A stretch of 6,850 nucleotides of DNA from Candidatus Magasanikbacteria bacterium RIFCSPLOWO2_02_FULL_44_11 (GTDB taxonomy: Bacteria > Patescibacteriota > Patescibacteriia > Magasanikbacterales > GWA2-37-8), in assembly GCA_001783035.1 (NCBI GenBank), contig MFQK01000056.1:26756-33605 (forward strand). The letters run 5' to 3'. The stretch's first letter is position 1. The number at the start of each line of letters is the position of its first letter. A program made the position numbers and the translations under genes. The notes beneath the pieces are model-generated. The model saw nothing but the letters and a program-made list of their open reading frames with translations. It searched no databases and was not told the origin of the DNA. Shown one piece after another: positions 1 to 5,424 of the stretch.

Positions 1-982
1 TCTTTGAAACATCTAACTTGGCGTCCTGTAAAGCCAGCTTGACCGGCCCCATGGTTTTAGCGACTAAATCACCAACCATTTTTTCAAGATCCGAGCGTTT
101 CATTTTTATCGCCATATGTTTCGGTCCCGAGGCATCAGACGTGATAAAGGGTTGATTAATTTCCGTTTCCTGAGAAGTAGATAGCTCGATTTTAGCTTTT
201 TCCGCCGCCTCCTTAATGCGCTGTAAAGCCAGTTTATCCTTGCTTAAATCAATGCCTTCGACTTTCTTGAATTCATCAAAAATCCATTGCATGATGCGCT
301 GATCAAAGTCATCGCCACCAAGATGCGTATCACCATTGGTAGCCAACACTTGCACGGAGTCAGCCCCGACTTCCAGCACGGAAACATCGAACGTACCGCC
401 GCCGAGATCGTAAACGACAATTTTTTCATCTTTCTTTTTATCAAATCCGTAAGCCAGCGCGGCCGCCGTCGGTTCATTGATAATGCGCAGTACTTTCAAA
501 CCGGCAATTTCACCGGCGTCCTTGGTGGCCTGGCGCTGCGAGTCGTCGAAATAAGCCGGAACGGTAATAACGGCTTCGGTAATAGTTTCACCAAGACGTT
601 CCTCCGCGTCTGCTTTCAATTTTTGCAAAATCATGGCCGAAATTTCTTGTGGCGAATATTCTTTATCGCCCATGACCACTTTTACGCCGCCGTCTGACTT
701 CACAATTTTATATGGCATGACCTTCAGGTCGCGCTGCACTTCCTGGTCTTCCCATTTGCGGCCGATCAAACGCTTGATGGAATACAAGGTATTTTCCTGA
801 TTAGTGACCGCTTGTCGTTTGGCTATTTGACCAACCAAACGTTCGCCGGTTTTTGAAATGGCGACGATAGACGGCGTCGTTCGCGCGCCTTCCTTATTTT
901 CTAAAACTTTTGGCTGACCACCTTCGATGATGGCCATGCAGGAATTTGTTGTTCCTAGATCAATTCCGAGTACCTTAGACAT
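1..982 (-). CDS. dnaK: Molecular chaperone DnaK (Hsp70), N-terminal part, cut by the window edge
   Basis: This is the ATP-dependent cytosolic Hsp70 chaperone, which works with GrpE (encoded two genes upstream) and a DnaJ not seen here. The 327 visible residues cover most of the nucleotide-binding domain. Visible signatures are the phosphate-1 loop IDLGTTNS (7-14), IKRLIGR (69-75) with the catalytic lysine at 70, [12 protein letters not shown] (168-179), [10 protein letters not shown] (192-201) and [12 protein letters not shown] (216-227). The stretch [14 protein letters not shown] (81-94) is the insertion found in Gram-negative-type DnaK and absent from Firmicutes-type DnaK. The reading frame is open with no internal stop to the window edge. 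The substrate-binding domain lies outside. The ATG is 28 bp after the hsp20 stop and has no clear ribosome binding site. Identification is essentially certain. Confidence 0.98.
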   Translation of the reverse strand, partial: MSKVLGIDLGTTNSCMAIIEGGQPKVLENKEGARTTPSIVAISKTGERLVGQIAKRQAVTNQENTLYSIKRLIGRKWEDQEVQRDLKVMPYKIVKSDGGVKVVMGDKEYSPQEISAMILQKLKADAEERLGETITEAVITVPAYFDDSQRQATKDAGEIAGLKVLRIINEPTAAALAYGFDKKKDEKIVVYDLGGGTFDVSVLEVGADSVQVLATNGDTHLGGDDFDQRIMQWIFDEFKKVEGIDLSKDKLALQRIKEAAEKAKIELSTSQETEINQPFITSDASGPKHMAIKMKRSDLEKMVGDLVAKTMGPVKLALQDAKLDVSK

Positions 983-1010
983 ATTTCAGCTTATACAATT
1001 TAAATATAAA

Positions 1011-1460
1011 TTACTTATTTAAATCATTTTTCTTAATAATCTTGACTGCAATTTTCTTCGCCGCCGTTGGCTGAGCTTTTGGGCAAGTAATTTTTAACAA
1101 CCCGTCTTCAAATTCCGCCGTAACTTTATCATCCTGCACATTCGTCGGTAACGCGATTTCTCTAAAAAAAGAGCCGCTGCGAACTTCCTTGCGATAATAA
1201 TTCTTTTCATCAACTTCATGCTCGCTCGTACTCTCACCTTTTAAGGTCAAAACACCTTTCTCAACATTCACCTGCACATTTTCCGGCTTCACCCCGGCCA
1301 AAGCGGTTTCAACCACCACCGCCTGATCGGTTTCATACATATTAATAGCCGGCACAAACGCTTTCATGGCCTGGCTGCCCATCACGCTCGGTAAACGAGT
1401 AAACACTTCATCTATTTCTCCAAATGGATCAAACATTGGAGACCATCTGATTAGTGACAT
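1011..1460 (-). CDS. hsp20: Small heat-shock protein, Hsp20/alpha-crystallin family
   Basis: This 149-residue ATP-independent holdase binds unfolding proteins, normally as a large oligomer, and passes them to the DnaK system. The N-terminal arm starts MSLIRWSPMFDPFGEID, a common small-Hsp opening. The alpha-crystallin domain spans about 36-130, with the conserved AEFEDGLLKI strand at 115-124 matching the family A-x-x-x-n-G-v-L motif. The C-terminal tail carries IAVKI (137-141), which provides the I-x-I/V motif used for oligomer contacts. Length is normal for the family. It lies 5 bp after grpE and 28 bp before dnaK, so it should be co-transcribed with them from the CIRCE-controlled promoter. 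The ATG is preceded by AT-rich sequence without a Shine-Dalgarno match. Placement between grpE and dnaK is not the common order. Confidence 0.97.
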   Translation of the reverse strand: MSLIRWSPMFDPFGEIDEVFTRLPSVMGSQAMKAFVPAINMYETDQAVVVETALAGVKPENVQVNVEKGVLTLKGESTSEHEVDEKNYYRKEVRSGSFFREIALPTNVQDDKVTAEFEDGLLKITCPKAQPTAAKKIAVKIIKKNDLNK

Positions 1461-1465
1461 ATAAA

Positions 1466-1987
1466 TTATTTACTTATAATTACTTTAGCGACTTTGATTA
1501 CCTGCTCCCCCAGCCTGTACCCACCATAAACTTCACGAACAATCAACCCGTACTCTTTACCATTTTCTTCTACACCGATAGCTTCATGAAAACGCGGATC
1601 AAATTGCTCGCCGACCGTCTTGATTTCCTCCACCTGATGCGTCTTTAGCACATCTTGAAACTGGCGCATGATATGGCCGATACCGTCCACCCAGCTTTTT
1701 ACTTGTTTTTGATCATTGACGTCCGGATGAAGAGCAAACGCTTTTTTGAAATTATCATAGACCGGAATAAAATCTTCGATAATTTGCTGCTTGCTCATCA
1801 ATATCCACTCTTGGCGTCGAGCAGAAATTTCTTTTTGCAGATTTTGGTAATCGGCCACGGCCCGCTGCCAACCTTGTTTATACTCATCACGTTCTTTTTC
1901 TACCGCGCTTTCGTCGGATTGTTTGTTCATCGTGTCGCTCTCTTGGTTTGAGGGCGACTTTGGTGAAACCGGTTTTTCGTCTGACAT
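1466..1987 (-). CDS. grpE: GrpE nucleotide-exchange factor of DnaK
   Basis: GrpE is a cytosolic dimer that releases ADP from DnaK and so resets the chaperone cycle. The 173 residues match the usual length. Residues 1-27 are polar and likely disordered. Residues about 28-65 form the charged long helix/coiled coil (ERDEYKQGWQRAVADYQNLQ). IIEDFIPVYDNFKKAF (69-84) and VDGIGHIMRQFQDVL (100-114) are the typical four-helix-bundle segments. The C-terminal beta-wing holds the family signature from VGEQFDPRFHEAIG (125-138) through REVYGGYRLGEQVIKVAKVIIS (151-172). The ATG lies 3 bp after the hrcA stop, which suggests translational coupling. An internal ATG at residue 20 is possible but would not affect the folded part. 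Confidence 0.98.
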   Translation of the reverse strand: MSDEKPVSPKSPSNQESDTMNKQSDESAVEKERDEYKQGWQRAVADYQNLQKEISARRQEWILMSKQQIIEDFIPVYDNFKKAFALHPDVNDQKQVKSWVDGIGHIMRQFQDVLKTHQVEEIKTVGEQFDPRFHEAIGVEENGKEYGLIVREVYGGYRLGEQVIKVAKVIISK

Positions 1988-1990
1988 AGT

Positions 1991-2677
1991 TTACATTAAT
2001 TCGCGTACTTTTTTAAGTAAGGCCCAATTGTTTTTATAATCCATGCGTTGCGGACCAAGCAGGATTAAAAGCGACTCGCCTTCTCTCCCTACGCGCGTCG
2101 CGACACACGATAACATTTCACCAAACGGATGGTCCTTACCAATATAACAGGCTGGATCATTTTCTACTCTTTCATAAAATCGTGGTAAATATTCTTCACA
2201 ACGATCAAACACCCGCGACACGCTGGCGACCAATTGCAGCTCGACAAAATCCGGTTTACTGAATAAATTGGATAATCCGGTGTAGTACATTTTTTCAACC
2301 GAAAACGCCATGATTACAGTTTCATCGGAAAGCTGAACTAACGTTTTGGCGACATTTTTATATTGCGATTCTTGACCATTGGCGCTAAACGCCTTTTCGA
2401 GCGCTTGACTATCGTTTTTACCGACGCGCAAGCTATCTTTATCAAGCTGCTCAATATAGAAACGATACCCTTTGGTCGTCGGGATACGGCCAGCCGAGGT
2501 ATGCGGATGCGTCAAATAACCCTCTACTTCTAAGAGACGGAGTTCATTGCGAACCGTGGCTTCGCTCCAGTCCAAACCGGCTTTTTCAACCAAATACCGT
2601 GAGCCAACCGGTTCGGCCGTGGTAATATAGTTTTCAACCACGAGGGTAAGTAATTTTTGCTGCCGTTCTTCGAGCAT
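1991..2677 (-). CDS. hrcA: Heat-inducible transcription repressor HrcA, compact form
   Basis: HrcA dimers bind the CIRCE operator and repress chaperone genes; free HrcA is normally kept active by GroEL, as known for the family. The N-terminal winged helix (1-75) is well conserved: SEATVRNELRLLEVEGYLTH (38-57) followed by PHTSAGRIPTTKGYRFYIEQ (58-77). The C-terminal region keeps YYTGLSNLFSKPDF (131-144) and LGPQRMDYKNNWALL (207-221). The total is 228 residues, whereas typical HrcA has about 340; the missing part corresponds to the central region between the linker helices and the YxxGxSNL motif. There is no internal stop or frameshift, so this looks like a naturally compact HrcA rather than a pseudogene. 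It is the first gene of the heat-shock unit, and its promoter carries a CIRCE, so it should regulate itself. Confidence 0.96.
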   Translation of the reverse strand: MLEERQQKLLTLVVENYITTAEPVGSRYLVEKAGLDWSEATVRNELRLLEVEGYLTHPHTSAGRIPTTKGYRFYIEQLDKDSLRVGKNDSQALEKAFSANGQESQYKNVAKTLVQLSDETVIMAFSVEKMYYTGLSNLFSKPDFVELQLVASVSRVFDRCEEYLPRFYERVENDPACYIGKDHPFGEMLSCVATRVGREGESLLILLGPQRMDYKNNWALLKKVRELM

Positions 2678-2683
2678 ACTCTT

Positions 2684-2704
2684 AATGATAACCTACTTAT
2701 CACT
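2684..2704 (-). promoter_or_regulatory. Possible AU-rich leader hairpin before hrcA, overlapping CIRCE
   Basis: On the transcribed strand AGTGATAA and TTATCATT can form an 8-bp stem with one G-U pair around a 5-nt loop, GTAGG. The loop holds AGG, one of only two weak Shine-Dalgarno-like matches (AGG, AAGAG) upstream of the hrcA ATG. The stem ends 6 bp before that ATG. It uses the downstream half of CIRCE, so this hairpin and the CIRCE hairpin cannot both form in the same RNA. Its function is inferred from base pairing only. Confidence 0.4.
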
Positions 2705-2723
2705 CTCATCTTACGAGTGATAA
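2697..2723 (-). promoter_or_regulatory. CIRCE operator (HrcA binding site)
   Basis: The site is TTATCACTC, a 9-bp spacer, then GAGTGATAA: a perfect 9-bp inverted repeat with the exact geometry of CIRCE. The classical sequence is TTAGCACTC-N9-GAGTGCTAA. The only change is G to T in the left half, mirrored by C to A in the right half, so symmetry is kept. The site begins inside the last two bases of the -10 box on the minus strand and ends 19 bp before the hrcA ATG. HrcA bound here would block transcription initiation of hrcA-grpE-hsp20-dnaK. Confidence 0.95.
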
Positions 2724-2750
2724 TATACCCCTGCCGCTCGCTTATGTCAA
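2722..2750 (-). promoter_or_regulatory. Near-consensus sigma70 promoter of the heat-shock operon
   Basis: On the minus strand TTGACA (2750-2745) is followed by exactly 17 bp and then TATATT (2727-2722). The -35 box is a perfect match and the -10 box matches five of six positions. Transcription would start around 2715, giving a leader of about 40 nt that contains most of CIRCE. A strong housekeeping promoter combined with repression by HrcA/CIRCE is the standard design for this regulon. Confidence 0.9.
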
Positions 2751-2799
2751 GTGACAATTGTGCATATTTCTTAAGGCAGATAAGAGTACTATTTAAGAA

Positions 2800-2833
2800 A
2801 TCTCATCGCAGCCCGACTCGCGTCGGGCGAGAT
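2800..2833 (-). other. GC-rich hairpin with a GNRA-type loop inside the compound palindrome
   Basis: The 7-bp stem GCCCGAC/GTCGGGC closes a 4-nt loop that reads GCGA on the minus strand, a GNRA tetraloop. It is extended by a 5-bp ATCTC/GAGAT stem across a one-sided 6-nt bulge. It lies beyond the terminator for transcripts of the upstream unit, so it would be copied only by read-through. It is much more GC-rich than its surroundings. No function is recognised. Confidence 0.75.
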
Positions 2834-2838
2834 GGAAG

Positions 2839-2864
2839 AAAAAATAGCCTCACCAGGCTATTTT
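2839..2864 (-). terminator. Intrinsic terminator of the upstream operon (possibly bidirectional)
   Basis: On the minus strand AAAATAGCCT, loop GGTG, then AGGCTATTTT form a perfect 10-bp stem ending in a run of six T. It lies about 35 bp after the SPFH stop codon, where the unit of unknown gene, ATP-grasp, yidC and SPFH should end, and upstream of the heat-shock promoter. In the plus direction the hairpin is followed by only four T and no plus-strand gene feeds it. Confidence 0.85.
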
Positions 2865-2898
2865 ATTCTGTGTTTCTTAAATAGTACTCTTATCTGCC

Positions 2899-3471
2899 TT
2901 AAGAATGAATCTGCTGAATTTCACTTAACAAAACATTCTCGACATAGATACCACGAGCGTAGAAAATGCGTTCGAGTTCGTTTTTCAGTTCAGTCTCTAC
3001 TTGGTCTCGTTTGGCGCCAACAATATCATTATAATCAAAGCGACTCAACACCATACGAACGCGACTGCGAATAGCCGGACGAACGATCTTCGCCACGAAG
3101 TCCTCGCCAATCGTTTGCCAAATCGATGGCACCTGATGAATATCAAGCCGGAGCAAAATAGTCCCTTCAACACCGACACGCTTAGCATCATGAGTTACGG
3201 CGGCAGTAGGCACATCACCCAAAGACCGCTCATGTTCTGGGTTAAATTGCCTGGAAATACTATATTCCAAAGTCTGAACATTAAACAATTTTGCTTTTTG
3301 CCAAAATGGAATTTTCAAATGCAACCCCGGCGTCAAAACTTTCTTTAATACGCCGCGCCCAAGATCGTACACGCAAGCCACATAACCCGGCGGTACATAA
3401 ATAAACAAACCTTTCAAGACATCATCAACAACGAACGAATACATCAATTTATCCAACGATTCTGCTGCCAT
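2899..3471 (-). CDS. SPFH (prohibitin/stomatin-like) domain protein, C-terminally short
   Basis: SPFH proteins form large ring-like membrane assemblies; HflK/HflC and prohibitins cap the FtsH/AAA protease. This protein shows the domain from about 22 to 186: FIYVPPGYVACVYDLGRGVL (23-42) and TPGLHLKIPFWQKAKLFNVQ (47-66) open it, and a prohibitin-like helical end runs through IRSRVRMVLSRFDYNDIVGA (134-153) to GIYVENVLLSEIQ (174-186). It stops at 190 residues, just where relatives continue into a long alanine/glutamate-rich coiled coil. No convincing N-terminal membrane segment is visible. The ATG follows the yidC stop after 16 bp, so the two are probably co-transcribed. The stop codon lies within an arm of the 33-bp inverted repeat, so the short C-terminus may result from insertion or rearrangement there. 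Confidence 0.88.
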   Translation of the reverse strand: MAAESLDKLMYSFVVDDVLKGLFIYVPPGYVACVYDLGRGVLKKVLTPGLHLKIPFWQKAKLFNVQTLEYSISRQFNPEHERSLGDVPTAAVTHDAKRVGVEGTILLRLDIHQVPSIWQTIGEDFVAKIVRPAIRSRVRMVLSRFDYNDIVGAKRDQVETELKNELERIFYARGIYVENVLLSEIQQIHS

Positions 3472-3487
3472 ACAATAGAATTAAAGA

Positions 3488-4216
3488 TTAATGTTTAACA
3501 GGCACTGTGGCCGGCGCCACCCCCGCTATTTTTTTCTTAAAGAAAAAGTGACGAGCGAGACTTATAAGATCCGAAAATACCATAGTAGTCAAAATAAACA
3601 ATGATTTTACCATCGGCAAGTACCAAAGTATTAAAAATGTAAACAGAGGAAAAAGAACCAAATAATAGGCCTCGGATTTTTCCCATGTTTTCTTTGATTT
3701 ATTCTCTATAAAAATAGAAACCAGCATGTAAACCGCCGCCGCTCCGGCCCATAACTCATTGTGGGTAAGACCAATGTCGGTACCGTAAAAAATATTGTTT
3801 ATTCGGCCGGGAAAATCGACCCAAGGGTATATGATCCGAATCATTTTTTCACCGGAAATACCGTTTATAAACACCTGATAGAGCAAAACCAAGACCAACG
3901 CCTGGATGCCGAGCAACAAAACCTTGGCCCAAGGCGAAACTCTGTATCTTTTTATAATCTTGCGAATGACTTCTTTCTGCGCGACACGGTCATTTTTATA
4001 AGCTTCTACCGCTTTTTTTGCTTCTTCAATAGCCTTTTCTTTGCGATGGGCATTGTATTCCGAAATAATAGTCAATGGTAATAGAAAAATGCGCAAAAAA
4101 ATCGTGAGCCACACGACGGCCCAACCCATATTCTGTTCCGCCAAATTCGAATAAATCCAAACCAGCGCATTAAAAAGCGGCTGAAACAATAAAGAAAACC
4201 AAATTGCTTGTAACAT
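3488..4216 (-). CDS. yidC: YidC/Oxa1-family membrane protein insertase, divergent
   Basis: YidC inserts and folds inner-membrane proteins, alone or with SecYEG. From the chosen ATG the protein has 242 residues and about five hydrophobic segments (near 10-27, 31-50, 97-118, 153-171 and 183-222, the last long enough for two). LLFQPLFNALVWIY (9-22) and WAVVWLTIFLRIFLLPLTI (32-50) match the YidC opening; the arginine in the second is the expected groove residue. A charged, probably coiled-coil loop follows at about 53-95. The usual NP-x-x-G-C-LP motif before the next membrane helix is replaced by VSPWAKVLLLGIQ. In-frame TTG codons at 4255 and 4279 would extend the N-terminus; the latter overlaps the previous gene by 19 bp. 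I prefer the ATG because it begins just before the family homology. It is followed by the SPFH gene after 16 bp. Confidence 0.85.
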   Translation of the reverse strand: MLQAIWFSLLFQPLFNALVWIYSNLAEQNMGWAVVWLTIFLRIFLLPLTIISEYNAHRKEKAIEEAKKAVEAYKNDRVAQKEVIRKIIKRYRVSPWAKVLLLGIQALVLVLLYQVFINGISGEKMIRIIYPWVDFPGRINNIFYGTDIGLTHNELWAGAAAVYMLVSIFIENKSKKTWEKSEAYYLVLFPLFTFLILWYLPMVKSLFILTTMVFSDLISLARHFFFKKKIAGVAPATVPVKH

Positions 4217-4226
4217 AGTTGCACAT

Positions 4227-4255
4227 AGTATACCAACCAAAGCTGAAAAAAACAA
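4227..4255 (-). promoter_or_regulatory. Weak candidate promoter upstream of yidC
   Basis: The minus strand shows TATACT (4232-4227), a five-of-six -10 box, 17 bp after TTGTTT, a poor -35 box. It falls in the 44 bp between the ATP-grasp stop and the yidC ATG. A transcript from here would start only a few nucleotides before that ATG. It could give yidC-SPFH some independent expression, but AT-rich sequence produces such matches by chance. Confidence 0.25.
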
Positions 4256-4260
4256 GCTCT

Positions 4261-5424
4261 CTAAACTACCATATCCCAAACGTACTTAGCCACATTATTT
4301 GGCTTCCCAAGCAAAGGAAAATGATGTAAATTGATGAACGGAATACCGTTACACTCGATAATCCCCCATTTTTGGCCTTGGGGCGCTCTGGTGACATCGG
4401 GAATTATAAAATCAAAACCGAGTAGCGGATCACCAATCACTCTGGCAGCTTTCTCAAGAATGATGCCGATGTCCGGATGCGTATCCTCGGTTATTTCATA
4501 ACTTGAACCACCATACGAAACACCGATTTTTTCGGTCAAATCGATCGTCTTACCGACCGGCAAAACCGTCTGTAAATTATAATTATTCCTGGATAGAAAA
4601 TCTAAGGTCACGGATGAAATCTTGATATCTTCCACGCCATCCGGTTTGGAGGCGTTTTTCAAATCAACCAATTCGACTATCGAATGGACACCATCACCGA
4701 TAATCCTCGGCGGGTCGCCCCCTAATACGCCGCGCAATTTTCCTTCAATCATCGTCCCTCGATAAACACTGCCGACCAAATGTTCCTCCATCACGACCCA
4801 ATGGCATAATTGCTTGGCAATTTTGAAGGCTTCGGCCAATTGCGCTTCCTTGTATATATAGGTGGTCGTATGACGGCCCCGCGACCCCAGACGAGGTTTT
4901 ACAATTACCGGCTTTTCCAGTGATCTGAAAACCTGAGCCATAACCCCAAAATCCGCGAAAGAACCACCCCGAGCAACCGGTAAATCAGCCGCCGCCAACA
5001 TATCCTTCACCACAGCCTTATCGTCCATCCATAATTGGGCGGAAGTATCGATACCTTCCGGCCGCGGCAATCCGTTAAAAAAAATCCATTTCCCTTTTAA
5101 TTTGACGCGGTAAAAATCTATCGGACGTTTCAAAAACATCGCGCCCTGCATGGTTACGCCGCGCGCTTCGGCTTCCTCCCATAAAACCGCCGCCCGGGCG
5201 ATTGTGCAGGCTTCACGATTATTATACCAAGAAATTAAACCAACCAATTTACACAATAAAAATAAACCGCAAAGCACGCCGTCGGCCAGCCAATTAAAAA
5301 AACCACCCAGCCTGGTAGTGGTTAACCAACGATGAAACGGCGTCAAGATAACGACGCTCGAAACATTGAGCCAGGTCAAAAAATGCGGGACTGGATTATT
5401 TCCGCAATACAAACACTTAGACAT
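4261..5424 (-). CDS. ATP-grasp ligase, cyanophycin-synthetase-like
   Basis: ATP-grasp enzymes activate a carboxylate as acyl phosphate and join it to an amine or similar nucleophile. From the chosen ATG the protein has 387 residues. The fold is seen in KPVIVKP (171-177) with the ATP lysine, the glycine-rich loop LGSRGRH (179-185), VVMEEHLVG (210-218) at the adenine pocket, IIGDGVHSIVELVDLKN (241-257), GFDFIIPDV (336-344) and IIECNGIPF (355-363), whose E and N should bind Mg. GDGxHxIxELVD and the later SYGGSSYEITEDTHPD (303-318) resemble cyanophycin synthetase and GshAB-type ligases. There is no Mur-ligase domain, so it is not a full cyanophycin synthetase. The N-terminus carries CLYC (4-7) and a hydrophobic stretch (about 46-66). 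The ATG overlaps the upstream stop by 8 bp; a TTG at 5481 would add 19 residues but overlap more. The substrate is unknown. Confidence 0.87.
   Translation of the reverse strand: MSKCLYCGNNPVPHFLTWLNVSSVVILTPFHRWLTTTRLGGFFNWLADGVLCGLFLLCKLVGLISWYNNREACTIARAAVLWEEAEARGVTMQGAMFLKRPIDFYRVKLKGKWIFFNGLPRPEGIDTSAQLWMDDKAVVKDMLAAADLPVARGGSFADFGVMAQVFRSLEKPVIVKPRLGSRGRHTTTYIYKEAQLAEAFKIAKQLCHWVVMEEHLVGSVYRGTMIEGKLRGVLGGDPPRIIGDGVHSIVELVDLKNASKPDGVEDIKISSVTLDFLSRNNYNLQTVLPVGKTIDLTEKIGVSYGGSSYEITEDTHPDIGIILEKAARVIGDPLLGFDFIIPDVTRAPQGQKWGIIECNGIPFINLHHFPLLGKPNNVAKYVWDMVV

Larger units (their letters stand above)
2768..2905. repeat. Compound palindrome: perfect 33-bp inverted repeat around two hairpins
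   Basis: The arms at 2768-2800 and 2873-2905 are perfect reverse complements over 33 bp, separated by 72 bp. Each arm also begins and ends with the inverted heptamers TTCTTAA and TTAAGAA, so the element is nested: four heptamer copies at 2768, 2793, 2874 and 2899. The spacer contains the terminator hairpin and a second GC-rich hairpin, so the whole could fold as a three-way junction in RNA or a cruciform in DNA. The outer arm covers the stop and last codon of the SPFH gene. I see no target-site duplication outside the arms. It could be a miniature inverted-repeat element, a local inverted duplication or an elaborate terminator. Confidence 0.93.

Noticed and set aside
244..697. Open frames on both strands inside dnaK
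   Set aside because: They are shadows of the unmistakable DnaK coding frame.
2745..2905. Insertion sequence or transposon with transposase
   Set aside because: The inverted repeats enclose only 72 bp with no coding capacity, and no flanking duplication is visible. A non-autonomous element remains possible and is discussed as a finding.
2768..2905. CRISPR array
   Set aside because: There is one inverted pair, not several direct repeats with regular spacers.
2657..3074. Overlapping plus-strand open frames across the intergenic region and the end of the SPFH gene
   Set aside because: They run through the promoter, CIRCE, palindrome and the SPFH coding frame. Their translations look unlike real proteins and they have no start signals.
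4261..5424. Cyanophycin synthetase or RimK itself
   Set aside because: The protein lacks the C-terminal Mur-ligase domain of cyanophycin synthetase and is larger and differently organised than RimK. Only the ATP-grasp part is shared.
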